From contig NZ_JALKAZ010000001.1 in assembly GCF_023016005.1 (NCBI RefSeq), forward strand, positions 992,001-1,056,000: a stretch of 64,000 bases of DNA, written 5' to 3'. The DNA comes from Erythrobacter sp. F6033. Lineage in GTDB: Bacteria; Pseudomonadota; Alphaproteobacteria; Sphingomonadales; Sphingomonadaceae. Both the position numbers and the translations under genes were made by a program. This document shows, piece by piece, positions 27,113 to 35,887 of this stretch (positions within the stretch are counted from its first letter, which is position 1; each line of letters starts with the position of its first letter). Under the pieces are notes generated by a model. It was given only the letters and a program-made list of their open reading frames with translations, was not told the origin of the DNA and did no database searches.

Positions 27113-27766
27113 CTAAAGATCCAGCGCCGAAATCTTCGCATCAAGATCAATCGGGATTTGAGAGAGCACTTCGATGCCGCTCTCTTTTTCGTACGCCGCA
27201 TCGCCATGTTCAGTCACCAGTTCCGCCTGCTTTGAGTCGCGCTGTTTCAGCAGATCCGCGATCTCTTCCCGGTAAAGCGCGACCATTGCCGTGACGAAAC
27301 GGTTTACGAGGTCATCTTCTGCCGTGTGATCGACGTTAAAGTCGGGCAGGTGATCAATCATAACATCCGCCGGAAACAGGAATTCGTTGGTCACAAAGCG
27401 GTTTACGGTGAACCATGCGCGAGGGATGCCGACTGTGTCGATTGAGAGGCCGATCAGGTGGGTCACATGCGCCTTCGCATCTTCGCCTTGGGGAGGCCAC
27501 ACTTTCGGTTCCAATCCTTCGGGCAGTTGAGTCCGGTGGAGGAACAGGTGAAAATGGCCGTGCTCGTCCGCATCGCGCTTTCCCGGCGCGTGGACATGAT
27601 AATACCAACGCGATTTGCAGTGTTTGTCGCGGGCGTCTTTTTCCGGATAGTGCGTCCAGAAGTTGACTTCGTCTTCGGGCACAACGCGGAGCATTAGCGG
27701 GCGTTGTTCCTGCGCCATCTGGGTGATGGTTTCAATTACAGTGAGGGCAGCTTGTTCGAGTGTCAT
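27113..27766 (-). CDS. Hypothetical protein, possibly DUF6969 family
   Basis: This 217-residue protein has no signal peptide. A conserved-looking aromatic/histidine block at residues 40-78 includes HYPEKDARD, WYYHVHAPG and DEHGHFHLFLHR, which suggests metal binding. That block resembles what I remember of the DUF6969 family, but I cannot check. The C-terminal part is helical and charged. It stands alone on the minus strand with about 90 bases to the next gene. Confidence 0.65.
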   Translation of the reverse strand: MTLEQAALTVIETITQMAQEQRPLMLRVVPEDEVNFWTHYPEKDARDKHCKSRWYYHVHAPGKRDADEHGHFHLFLHRTQLPEGLEPKVWPPQGEDAKAHVTHLIGLSIDTVGIPRAWFTVNRFVTNEFLFPADVMIDHLPDFNVDHTAEDDLVNRFVTAMVALYREEIADLLKQRDSKQAELVTEHGDAAYEKESGIEVLSQIPIDLDAKISALDL

Positions 27767-27788
27767 ATGTGCGACCTATAAAGCAAAA

Positions 27789-27820
27789 CGGCCGGCGGCA
27801 ACCAAAGTTGCCACCGGCCG
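27789..27820 (-). terminator. Rho-independent terminator of the Cys/Ala-rich protein gene
   Basis: CGGCCGGCGGCAAC and GTTGCCACCGGCCG pair with one mismatch around loop CAAA, and TTTTGCTTT follows on the minus strand. It lies 36 bases past the stop at 27857. Confidence 0.8.
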
Positions 27821-27856
27821 TAAGCTTTACGCAAGAATTGCGTGTATCGTTACCGA

Positions 27857-28108
27857 TTACTCGGCAGCGGCACAGCAACCTTCAGCGGCACAGCATGCAG
27901 CTGCACAGCAGCCTTCAGCGGCACAAGCGACTTCTTCAGCAGCTTCGCAAGCAGCTTCAGCAACTTCTTCAGCAGCGGCGCATGCGCTCATTGCGGTTTC
28001 GTCAGCAGCGGTTTCAGCAGCATCGTCAGCAGGTGCCGAGCAAGCAGCAGTTGCAACTGCGAGACCGCCGGCAACTGCCAGCATCGATGCAAAGTTTGTC
28101 TTTTTCAT
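27857..28108 (-). CDS. Small Ala/Cys-rich lipoprotein-like protein
   Basis: This 83-residue protein begins with a signal peptide containing a lipobox-like A-T-A-A-C (Cys23). The mature part is almost only Ala, Glu, Asp and Cys. Nine cysteines lie after the lipobox, arranged as spaced AAC motifs and then GCC-AAA-CC-AAE-GCC at the end. The repeat CAAEGCCAAA occurs nearly twice. A strong terminator follows, so it is a monocistronic gene. Acid plus cysteine clusters suggest metal binding or an extended helical rod; neither is proven. No family is known to me. Confidence 0.72.
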   Translation of the reverse strand: MKKTNFASMLAVAGGLAVATAACSAPADDAAETAADETAMSACAAAEEVAEAACEAAEEVACAAEGCCAAACCAAEGCCAAAE

Positions 28109-28427
28109 AAAAATCGTTCCCCATCGGGCTCCCTAGAACCCTGAATACGGTTGAGACGCGCAGGTGAAATAAAACTTACCGCAGTGCGTCCCGAATCACG
28201 GCAAGAATGTGGCGAAGCTATCACAAGGATTTCAAAACGCACATGCCTTATATTCGGTTCGTCGCTTTTCGCCGAAAAAGCGCTGATTTCTGCCAAATAT
28301 TGCGATCAGCCCTGTGGGAAAATTGGCGCAGCACCTGCCAGCGTGTATCGATGCGCGGCATACCGGACCGAGCGAATCGTTATTTGCTCGTAAGCTTGCG
28401 ACCCCCGCTCGCACCACAGGAGAATGA
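28109..28427. other. 319-bp divergent intergenic region, no gene seen
   Basis: The region separates the minus-strand Cys/Ala-rich gene from the plus-strand tspO. It must hold promoters for both, but I see no convincing hexamer pairs, hairpins or small ORFs with a ribosome-binding site. AGGAGA at about 28416 belongs to tspO. Confidence 0.5.
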
Positions 28428-28976
28428 ATGAATATTCTGGCTTCCAAAGCGCAATTGCGCGCCAGTTTTCTGCGCTGGTCGCTTTTTCTGGTGCCGCTAA
28501 CTGTGTTGCTTGGCTTTACCTCGGGCCAATTTGGCAGCCCTGACACTGCCTGGTTTCAAAGTCTGAACAAGCCTTCGATTTTCCCGCCGCCTGCTGCGTT
28601 CGGAATTGTCTGGAGCATCATATATGTGCTGATCGGATTTGCGCTCGCCATGGTCGTAAGCGCGTGGGGCGCATACGGGCGCGGTCTCGCGATCATCGTT
28701 TTTGCGCTGCATTTTATCGGCAATTTGGCTTGGACGCCGGTGTTCTTCGGCATGCAGAATATGACGGCGGCGCTTGCGGTGATGGGGTATGTCGTCGTGA
28801 CGCTTCTGGGTGTGATGTATGTGTTTTGGCGGGTGCGTAAAGTCGCGGCACTCTTGCTTGTCCCCTATCTGTGCTGGGGCATTTTCGCGACGGTGTTGAA
28901 CTATCAGTTTATCGTAGAGAACCCTGACGGGGGCGACACGAACGAGAGCGGCGCGGTAGAGAGCTTCAAACTGTAG
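28428..28976 (+). CDS. tspO: TspO/MBR family tryptophan-rich sensory protein
   Basis: This 182-residue membrane protein has five predicted helices and TspO landmarks: W-rich loops (FGIVWSIIYVLIG, GNLAWTPVFFGM) and WGIFATVLNYQF near the end. TspO binds porphyrins and, in photosynthetic alphaproteobacteria, modulates pigment gene expression in response to oxygen. It is slightly longer than usual (about 160) because of N- and C-terminal tails. AGGAG lies just upstream of ATG 28428. ubiK follows after 47 bases. Confidence 0.92.
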   Translation: MNILASKAQLRASFLRWSLFLVPLTVLLGFTSGQFGSPDTAWFQSLNKPSIFPPPAAFGIVWSIIYVLIGFALAMVVSAWGAYGRGLAIIVFALHFIGNLAWTPVFFGMQNMTAALAVMGYVVVTLLGVMYVFWRVRKVAALLLVPYLCWGIFATVLNYQFIVENPDGGDTNESGAVESFKL

Positions 28977-29023
28977 GCGGCTTGGCTCTGGACAAAGCAG
29001 GTTTGCTTCACCAAATAGCGCCC

Positions 29024-29272
29024 ATGCAAAGTGAAAACCCGATCATCGCCGACTTCGTCAAACTCGCAAACAGCGCCGCTGGCACAATGGCCGGTATGAC
29101 GCGTGAAGCCCGCGAAGGCGCACGTGAGCGTATGCGCGAAGCGATGGGCGGCATGGACTTTGTCAGCCGCGAAGAATTCGACACGGTAAAAGCGATGGCG
29201 CAAAAGGCCCGCGAACAGGCCGACGCTCTCGAAGCGAAAGTTGCCGAACTCGAAGCGAAGTTGGGCAAGTAA
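29024..29272 (+). CDS. ubiK: Ubiquinone biosynthesis accessory factor UbiK family protein
   Basis: This 82-residue protein has the BMFP/UbiK layout: a short N-terminal amphipathic part (NPIIADFVKLANSAAGTMAG), a central FVSREEFDTVKAMAQKAREQ motif and a C-terminal coiled coil (ADALEAKVAELEAKLGK). UbiK is an assembly factor that works with UbiJ in aerobic ubiquinone synthesis in enterobacteria. ATG 29024 gives the family length; an upstream in-frame start is unlikely. Confidence 0.9.
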   Translation: MQSENPIIADFVKLANSAAGTMAGMTREAREGARERMREAMGGMDFVSREEFDTVKAMAQKAREQADALEAKVAELEAKLGK

Positions 29273-29362
29273 GCCACTCTTTTCCTGCCATCGCAGGATT
29301 GCAACACCATCCCGATCCTCTAGGCTGGCGGTGTCATCACACGCCAACCAATTGAGGTATCC

Positions 29363-31351
29363 ATGATCCGCACTTCACTGCTCGCCGCTACGGCTTTTGC
29401 CGCCATTCCTGCCGCCGCGCTGGCTCAGGATGACGGAGAAACATTCGGCGGGGCGAAGGGCGCGGACCTTTCTATCGAAGCGATGGAGCCCGATGGCGGC
29501 GATGTCACGATCGGCCGCGCTGGCGAATATCCGGCGGATATTGCGCGTTATCTGCTGGCAAACGGCGCGGGCGCGGCGAACCTCTCACCAGACGGGAAGA
29601 CAATTGCGTTTTCATGGAATGTGACGGGTGAAAGCGAGATTTGGGTGATGCCCGCGACTGGTGGACAGCCCAAACAGGTGACTTTTAAGACTGGCGTTCA
29701 AGCGCCGATCTGGACGCCTGATGGCTCCAGCCTGTTTTATTCAGCCGATCGCGATGGCAACGAACAGCCTGCCTATTTCGCGCTGACACCGGATGGCAAG
29801 ACGGAGACCGAGGTGCTTCCCGCAGCGCGCGGCGATTTCCGCATCTTTGGCGATTTCGCCTCCGACGGCAGCTTTATCTACGCATCCACGGCGCGCGGCG
29901 CGGGCGTGTTTGATATTTATCGTGGGACGACGGACGGCAAAAGCGAGCTGATCGTGGAGAGCGAACTTGGCCTCGCTGCGGAGTCTATCTCCCCCGATGG
30001 CAAATATGCGCTGGTGACAGAGCGGGTCGGTGAGGATGCCGACAACCTGTATTTGCTCGATCTCGCTACGAAGGAGATGACAACCATCTCAAAGCCTCCG
30101 GTCGAAGACCGCGCGAGCCATACGATTGGCGGGTTTGAATGGTCGCAGGATTCGGGAACATTCTATTTCTCGACCAATACAGGCCGCGAGTTCGGCGCAT
30201 TGTCGCGATACAATATCGCCGAAGGCAAAATCGCCACGGCATTCGAACCCGAAGCCGATGTCGAGAACATCGAATTGTGCGGGGCAGACGACGCGATCAT
30301 TGCCTACACGGAAAACCGCGACGGGTTTGATCGCCTGTTCGTCCGCAACAACACATCCGGCGATGAAGTCCCCGTTGAGGCTCTGCCCGAGGGCACATAC
30401 AGCCTCGATTGCGAAGGGGGCGACGCGCCGATGCTGATGGTGCGCGTCAATGGCTGGAAAACGCCGGGCGAGATATGGATGATCGATCCGCTGACTGGTG
30501 CCGGCAACAAAGTGTTCGAAGCGAACCTTGCCGGCCTCGATACGAGCCGCCTGATCCGCCCGAAAGTCGTGCGGTATGAGGCACGCGACGGGGTGGAACT
30601 TCAAGGACTTCTCTATCTTCCTCAAGGCGCTGACACTGGCGAAAACGCGCCGCCTGTCGTGTTTTCCGTCCATGGCGGGCCATCCGCGCAATCACAGGCC
30701 AACTTTGATGCAATCGCGCAATATCATGTGGCGCGCGGGGTTGCGGTGTTTGAACCCAATGTGCGGGGCAGCACGGGGCTAGGGCGCACTTACTCGACAT
30801 TGGATGATCGCGAAAACCGGTTGGATTCGGTGCGCGACTTGGTTGATCTCAAAAATGCGCTGGCCGCCGACGGCCTGATCGACGGAGACCGTGCCGCAGT
30901 TATGGGCGGGTCCTACGGCGGATATGCAGTGAACGCGGTGCTGGCGGAATTTCCCGGTGAGTTTGCAGCAGGTGTCTCGCTGTTCGGTGTGGCCGATTGG
31001 GTGACCGCGCTCGAGATTGCGTCGCCATCGCTGAAAGCCGCCGACAAAATCGAATATGGCGACATCACCGAAGACAAATGGCGCGAATATTACACCGTCA
31101 ATTCGCCGATCCGCAAAGCCAATCAGATCACGGTGCCGGTGCTCTACTCGCACGGCGTGATGGACCCGCGCATCGACATTTACGAGACCGAAGTGATGGT
31201 CAAAACGCTGCGCGCCAACGGTGTCGAGGCACCCTTTATCCGCATCCCCGATGAAGGGCACGGCTGGCGCAAGCTTTCCAACCGCCTGTTCTATTTCCGT
31301 AAGCAAGCGGAGTTCATCGAAGAGAAGCTGGGCGTTACCGAAGCCGAATGA
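29363..31351 (+). CDS. S9 family peptidase (prolyl oligopeptidase-like), secreted
   Basis: This 662-residue protein has a signal peptide (residues 1-21, ending AALAQ). An N-terminal beta-propeller (about 50-400; repeated SPDGK and WTPDG blades) and a C-terminal alpha/beta hydrolase domain follow. The nucleophile S517 lies in MGGSYGGY, the acid is in MDPRID and the His in DEGHGW. The layout is that of acylaminoacyl-peptidase/DPP-like S9C enzymes acting in the periplasm. Its stop overlaps the recO start (ATGA), an unusual coupling of a secreted peptidase with a DNA repair gene. Confidence 0.9.
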   Translation: MIRTSLLAATAFAAIPAAALAQDDGETFGGAKGADLSIEAMEPDGGDVTIGRAGEYPADIARYLLANGAGAANLSPDGKTIAFSWNVTGESEIWVMPATGGQPKQVTFKTGVQAPIWTPDGSSLFYSADRDGNEQPAYFALTPDGKTETEVLPAARGDFRIFGDFASDGSFIYASTARGAGVFDIYRGTTDGKSELIVESELGLAAESISPDGKYALVTERVGEDADNLYLLDLATKEMTTISKPPVEDRASHTIGGFEWSQDSGTFYFSTNTGREFGALSRYNIAEGKIATAFEPEADVENIELCGADDAIIAYTENRDGFDRLFVRNNTSGDEVPVEALPEGTYSLDCEGGDAPMLMVRVNGWKTPGEIWMIDPLTGAGNKVFEANLAGLDTSRLIRPKVVRYEARDGVELQGLLYLPQGADTGENAPPVVFSVHGGPSAQSQANFDAIAQYHVARGVAVFEPNVRGSTGLGRTYSTLDDRENRLDSVRDLVDLKNALAADGLIDGDRAAVMGGSYGGYAVNAVLAEFPGEFAAGVSLFGVADWVTALEIASPSLKAADKIEYGDITEDKWREYYTVNSPIRKANQITVPVLYSHGVMDPRIDIYETEVMVKTLRANGVEAPFIRIPDEGHGWRKLSNRLFYFRKQAEFIEEKLGVTEAE

Positions 31352-31950
31352 ACATTTCTGCGCCCGCATTGCTGATCGCGAGCTGGGCGCATGGGGAAAC
31401 GGCGGCTATCGCGCGCCTGCTGACCGAAGAATACGGTTTGGTCGCAGGCTATGTTGCGGGAGGGCGCGGGCGGCAAATGCGGCCCGTGATGATCCCGGGC
31501 AACAAAGTCGCGCTGGAACTGCGGTCCAAATCAGACAGCCAATTGCCGTTTGCCAGAGTTGAGCTGGAGGAAAGCCGCGGACCGTGGATGACCGAGCCGT
31601 TGCCCGCCGCGGCGATCACCTGGGCCTGCGCATTGTCGGCGAGCACTTTGCCCGAACGCAATCCGTATCCCTCGCTGTATCAGGCGCTCGACGGGTTGCT
31701 CTCCGCGATATGCGCTGCGCCATCTGCTCGCGGCTGGTTGGGCGCGATGGTGACCTACGAAGCGATGTTGCTGCGCGAGCTTGGCTATGGCGGAGCGAAA
31801 CCGGAGATCGATGCCGACCTCGATGCTCAGATCGAGATATTCAGAAAACTCCACAAGCCAATCGGGCAGTACTTGCTTGTTGACGCTAAAACCGATGTTA
31901 TGGCCGCTCGCGTCGCTTTGGGAGAGCGGCTCGTGCGAATGACCAAGTAA
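31348..31950 (+). CDS. recO: DNA repair protein RecO
   Basis: This 200-residue protein has the RecO N-terminal OB fold (ALLIASWAHGETAAIARLLTEEYGLVAGYV..GR) and the helical C-terminal part. It mediates RecA loading on SSB-coated DNA in the RecFOR pathway. It is shorter than the typical ~240 residues, and no zinc-type cysteine cluster is visible in the C-terminal domain. ATG 31348 overlaps the S9 peptidase stop by 4 bases; leuB follows after 11 bases. Confidence 0.88.
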   Translation: MNISAPALLIASWAHGETAAIARLLTEEYGLVAGYVAGGRGRQMRPVMIPGNKVALELRSKSDSQLPFARVELEESRGPWMTEPLPAAAITWACALSASTLPERNPYPSLYQALDGLLSAICAAPSARGWLGAMVTYEAMLLRELGYGGAKPEIDADLDAQIEIFRKLHKPIGQYLLVDAKTDVMAARVALGERLVRMTK

Positions 31951-31961
31951 GGGCAGATGGT

Positions 31962-33023
31962 ATGAAAATCGCGGTTTTACCCGGGGACGGGATCGGTCCC
32001 GAAGTCACACGCGAGGCGGTGAAAGTGCTCGAAGCGCTCGATCTGCCGGGCCTGATACTGTTCGACGGTGACGTTGGCGGTATCGCCTATAAGCGTCACG
32101 GTATGCCTCTGCCACAAGAGACGCTGACCATTGCGAAATCATGCGATGCGGTTTTGTTCGGCGCTGTCGGCGATCCCGATTGTGACGCACTGGATCGCCA
32201 TTTGCGACCTGAACAGGCGATCCTTGGACTGCGCAAAGAGCTTGGTCTGTTTGCGAACCTGCGTCCTGCAAAAGTGTTCGAAGGGTTGGAGCACCTGTCA
32301 CCGCTCCGCCCGGAAATCGCCAAGTCGCTCGACATCATGATCGTGCGCGAGCTGACCGGCGACGTATATTTTGGCGACAAAGGCCAGCGCGGTGAAGGCG
32401 ATGCCCGGACGGGATGGGACATGATGTCCTACTCCGCCGAGGAAGTGCGCAGGATTGCGCATGTCGCCTTCCGCACGTCTCGCGCGCGCAACAACAAGCT
32501 GCGCGTGACCAGTGTCGACAAGGCCAACGTACTGGAAACGAGCCAGGTCTGGCGTGATGCCGTGCGGGCCGCTGCAGAGCCTCATCCCGATATCGAGCTG
32601 TCGCATATGTATGTCGACAATGCAGCGATGCAGATCATCAGCAATCCGGACCAGTTTGGTGTGATCCTGACTGGCAATCTGTTCGGCGACATCCTGTCCG
32701 ATCTTGCCAGCGCGGCGGTTGGCTCCATCGGGCTGCTGCCCAGCGCCTCCGTAGGCGAGCGGCAAACGGAATACGGCACGTTCGGCATGTATGAGCCGAT
32801 TCATGGCAGCGCGCCCGATATTGCGGGGCAGGACAAAGCCAATCCGATGGCGACAGTCCTGTCGGTCGCGATGATGCTGCGCCATTCCTTTGGCCGCGAA
32901 GCAGAGGCCGTGCGGATTGAAAAAGCGGTTGAAAAGGCTCTGGCTGACGGTATTCGCGGCGGCGATCTGGGCGGCTCGCACGGCTGCGAGGAAATTGGCA
33001 CAGCGGTGCGCGAGCGCCTCTGA
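31962..33023 (+). CDS. leuB: 3-isopropylmalate dehydrogenase
   Basis: This 353-residue protein opens with LPGDGIGPEV, followed by the substrate-binding LRPE and RELTGDVYFG, the VDKANVLETSQVWR segment and the GSIGLLPSAS/EPIHGSAPDIAG NAD-binding region. It oxidatively decarboxylates 3-isopropylmalate in leucine synthesis. The neighbours recO and a glycosyltransferase show it is not in a leu operon here. The start ATG 31962 fits the family. Confidence 0.96.
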   Translation: MKIAVLPGDGIGPEVTREAVKVLEALDLPGLILFDGDVGGIAYKRHGMPLPQETLTIAKSCDAVLFGAVGDPDCDALDRHLRPEQAILGLRKELGLFANLRPAKVFEGLEHLSPLRPEIAKSLDIMIVRELTGDVYFGDKGQRGEGDARTGWDMMSYSAEEVRRIAHVAFRTSRARNNKLRVTSVDKANVLETSQVWRDAVRAAAEPHPDIELSHMYVDNAAMQIISNPDQFGVILTGNLFGDILSDLASAAVGSIGLLPSASVGERQTEYGTFGMYEPIHGSAPDIAGQDKANPMATVLSVAMMLRHSFGREAEAVRIEKAVEKALADGIRGGDLGGSHGCEEIGTAVRERL

Positions 33024-33033
33024 CACCTTAGCC

Positions 33034-34125
33034 ATGGCGCTGGACCTTGCCATCATCCTGCCGACGCTGAACGAGCGGGGCAATCTTGGGCCGCTGGTTG
33101 AGCGGATCGAGGATGCGCTTGGTGCAGAGGGCTGGGAAGTGCTGATCGTCGATGATGACAGCAAAGATGGCACCGCCGATGAGGCGCGCGGATTGGCGCG
33201 CAAAGACCACCGCGTTCGCGTGATACAGCGGATCGGGCGGCGCGGCCTATCAAGCGCCGCGATCGAAGGGTTCTGCGCCACCGCTGCGCCGTATGCTGCG
33301 GTAATGGACGCCGATCATCAACATGACCCAGCGCTGCTGCCCAAGATGCTTGCCAGCCTGAAAGCGGACGAGGCAGACATCTGCGTTGCCAGCCGCTTTG
33401 CCGAAGGGGCCAGCACCAAGGATTGGGCCGAGCCGGAGCGGGAGAAACTGTCCGGCATGGCCAATGCCGTGGCGCGGCGGATCACGGGTGTCGAACTAAC
33501 CGATCCCATGAGCGGATATTTCATGCTCTCGGCCGATACGGCGAGGGGCCTTGTCCCGCGCCTGTCGGGCATCGGTTTCAAAATATTGCTCGATCTGCTC
33601 GCCACGTCAGATGCGCAGATGCGAGTGAAGGAATTTCCGCTCAATTTCGCAAAACGGCGCGAGGGGGAAAGCAAGCTGGACCGCGCGATCGCATTCGATT
33701 TTCTTGCGGGGCTTTATGACAAGACTTTGGGCCGCGTGATCCCGACCCGCTTTGCTTTGTTCGGCACCGTCGGCGCGTTGGGGGTGGTGGTGCATATGGC
33801 CGTGCTCGCGGCGTTGCTGATCGGGCTGGGTGAGGGATTTGCATTCGCGCAGGCCATTGCCGTGTTCACAGCGATGAGTTTCAATTTCTGGCTCAACAAT
33901 TGGCTGACTTACCGCGACAAGCGCCTCAAAGGCTGGGGCGCGGTGCTGCGCGGCTGGGCCGGCTTTGTCGCGACTTGCGCCGTAGGAGCCTTCGCCAATT
34001 TCGCAGTGGCGACTCTGCTGGAAGCACAAGGGCTGTTCTGGGCACTCGCCGCGTTGGCGGGTATCCTGATCGGATCAGTCTGGAACTACGCGCTCAGCAG
34101 CCGCTTCGTCTGGGGACGGTTTTGA
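33034..34125 (+). CDS. Dpm1-like polyprenol-phosphate mannosyltransferase fused to a GtrA membrane domain
   Basis: This 363-residue protein has an N-terminal GT2 domain (about 1-225) with the nucleotide- and metal-binding D40-D-D42 and D92-A-D94 motifs. A GtrA-type domain of four membrane helices (about 235-360) follows. Such fusions make polyprenyl-phosphate mannose on the cytoplasmic face of the inner membrane and may help flip it. The PMT gene at 34488-35843 nearby could be the consumer. It converges with a small secreted-protein gene, overlapping it by about 50 bases. Start ATG 33034 follows leuB by 10 bases. Confidence 0.88.
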   Translation: MALDLAIILPTLNERGNLGPLVERIEDALGAEGWEVLIVDDDSKDGTADEARGLARKDHRVRVIQRIGRRGLSSAAIEGFCATAAPYAAVMDADHQHDPALLPKMLASLKADEADICVASRFAEGASTKDWAEPEREKLSGMANAVARRITGVELTDPMSGYFMLSADTARGLVPRLSGIGFKILLDLLATSDAQMRVKEFPLNFAKRREGESKLDRAIAFDFLAGLYDKTLGRVIPTRFALFGTVGALGVVVHMAVLAALLIGLGEGFAFAQAIAVFTAMSFNFWLNNWLTYRDKRLKGWGAVLRGWAGFVATCAVGAFANFAVATLLEAQGLFWALAALAGILIGSVWNYALSSRFVWGRF

Positions 34126-34485
34126 GGCGTCGGCCTCCTTTCCGAATGTGAAGGAAATTTTGCTGGCCACGCAGGATTGGTCCCGCACATCCGTTGTGAC
34201 AGCGAGCATGACGCGTGGCATGATCCGCTGCAGCATCCTTTCTTGAGTGATAGAGAGCGGTTGACGAGCCGCGAATTGGCAGTCGATGAACTTGCCATTT
34301 TGATCGATACGGCAACTGTAATCGACATCGAGTGTTCCCGGCAAAAGGCGATCGACATGTGAAGGGTAGGCGCGAAAAAGCTTGGCTTCGTCAATTTTCA
34401 CATCGCCGCTTGGCTCAGGACAATTAAAGGTATCGCCCGCCGCTGCTGGTGACGCGATACAAAGTAGAACCGCAGCGCTTCTCAT
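34075..34485 (-). CDS. Small hypothetical secreted protein coupled to PMT
   Basis: This 136-residue protein has a short signal peptide (MRSAAVLLCIASPAAAG) and a mature domain with FNCPEP, VDYSCRIDQNGKFIDCQF and DQSCVASK, so four cysteines could form two disulfides. ATG 34485 has GGAGG five bases upstream; ATG 34488 overlaps the PMT stop (TGATG), so reinitiation is likely. The repeated C-R-I-D-x-N-G-x-F-x-D-C pattern recalls TonB-like C-terminal folds, which is only a hint. The last 51 bases overlap the convergent GT2-GtrA gene. Confidence 0.62.
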   Translation of the reverse strand: MRSAAVLLCIASPAAAGDTFNCPEPSGDVKIDEAKLFRAYPSHVDRLLPGTLDVDYSCRIDQNGKFIDCQFAARQPLSITQERMLQRIMPRVMLAVTTDVRDQSCVASKISFTFGKEADASKPSPDEAAAERVVPD

Positions 34486-34487
34486 CA

Positions 34488-35843
34488 TCACCTCCACCCG
34501 GCAATCCACGTCCAATTGGCAAAGCTCATCGGACCTTCCAGCGGAGCGGCGGTCAGGATCGGGAAGAATACCGCGAACATTGCTACGCTGCCGCCAAGCG
34601 CAGTGTAGCTGATCCAGCGATACTTCGCGCTCCGGTATATGTCGCTCAAAGACAGCGCGAGGGCGGCCAGCAGAAAGCAGCTTGGCACGACATAGTGATA
34701 GTAGAACTGTACTGGCTTCGGCGCGATCAGCCATAGGCCCAAGCTTACGGCGTATCCGGCGACCACGCCGACCTTTGCCCAATCATTGCGCCAGAAGCCG
34801 GTGATAAGGCACCACAGCAGCGCAGGCAGGCCGAGCAGCATGGTTAGCGGGTTGCCGATCAGCAAGACGCCGCGCTGTGCATTGTCGGTAAACTCATACA
34901 GATACCAGATGCCGCGCGTGTTGCTGACCCATTGCAGCCACGTGCTTTGATAGGAATGCGGGGCGAGAACCTGTTGTTGCAAAGCGAGGATTTCCTGATG
35001 GAAACCGATCAGGCCTTTCTCTGCGAGCGGGGAGGGGCGCAGATACTCACCGAGCCAATATCCCGGCGCGAATGTCAGCGCGTATACAGCCAGCGGCAAA
35101 ATTCCGAGCCAGATAAAGGCCTCTGCCAAAGAAATGCCAGGGACCGGAACACCGCGCCGGCTGAAGATCAGACGTCGGCGTCCGGCAGAAAGCCTCGCGG
35201 CGAGGAAAGTTAACCCCGGCACCATCGCCAGCGGCACAGCGTTCCATTTCGATGCGAGCGCGCAGCCAATCGCGATGCCTGTTAGCGCCAGCCGCCATCG
35301 GCCTGTCTCTGGCTCGCGCATAGCAGCCGCAAATTGCCACGCGGCAAGCGCGAGGAAACACACCATAAAGATGTCGAGCATCGCGATGCGAGCATGGACG
35401 AAGATGTGAAATCCGGTCGCGAGCAGGATGCCGTATGCGATGGTTGCAAACCGATCATGGCTTGCATGCCAGATCGCCCGCATGCTTGCTCCCACCGCGA
35501 TGATACCGGCGATCAGCGGCATGATCCGCCAGCCCAGCGGATTGTCGCCCAGCAAATGCATGCCAAGCGCGATGAGCTCTTTGCCCAGCAGCGGGTGCTC
35601 GCGGTTGATATACTCGCCGCCATCGCCAAACAGGCCCAGCAATTCGCGGGCGGCGGGCAGGTAATGCACTTCATCGAAGAACGGCGTGGATGGGGTGGTC
35701 AGCCGGATCGCAGCGAGCAAACCAAAAATCAGAGGCAGCGCGAGGCACCACACCCATGGATCGCTGGCCACAACGCGCAGATCTTCGCCCGATCCGCTCG
35801 TAAAATCAGTATCCTGCGCGTCTTGGAGGGCTGCATCGCTCAT
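34488..35843 (-). CDS. Phospholipid/protein O-mannosyltransferase (PMT/GT39 family)
   Basis: This 451-residue multi-pass membrane protein has about 10 helices and the catalytic D57-E58 pair in the first periplasmic loop (PFFDEVHYLP). It also has the PMT-type NREHPLLGKELIALG and CALASKWNAVPL motifs. The family moves mannose from polyprenol phosphate to Ser/Thr of exported proteins, or to lipids. The nearby GT2-GtrA protein is the likely donor-maker. The small secreted protein immediately downstream may be a partner or just a neighbour. Confidence 0.88.
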   Translation of the reverse strand: MSDAALQDAQDTDFTSGSGEDLRVVASDPWVWCLALPLIFGLLAAIRLTTPSTPFFDEVHYLPAARELLGLFGDGGEYINREHPLLGKELIALGMHLLGDNPLGWRIMPLIAGIIAVGASMRAIWHASHDRFATIAYGILLATGFHIFVHARIAMLDIFMVCFLALAAWQFAAAMREPETGRWRLALTGIAIGCALASKWNAVPLAMVPGLTFLAARLSAGRRRLIFSRRGVPVPGISLAEAFIWLGILPLAVYALTFAPGYWLGEYLRPSPLAEKGLIGFHQEILALQQQVLAPHSYQSTWLQWVSNTRGIWYLYEFTDNAQRGVLLIGNPLTMLLGLPALLWCLITGFWRNDWAKVGVVAGYAVSLGLWLIAPKPVQFYYHYVVPSCFLLAALALSLSDIYRSAKYRWISYTALGGSVAMFAVFFPILTAAPLEGPMSFANWTWIAGWR

Positions 35844-35887
35844 CGCTGATGACGCTTAAGCAGCCCCCGCGCAGGCGGCAAGTCTGT

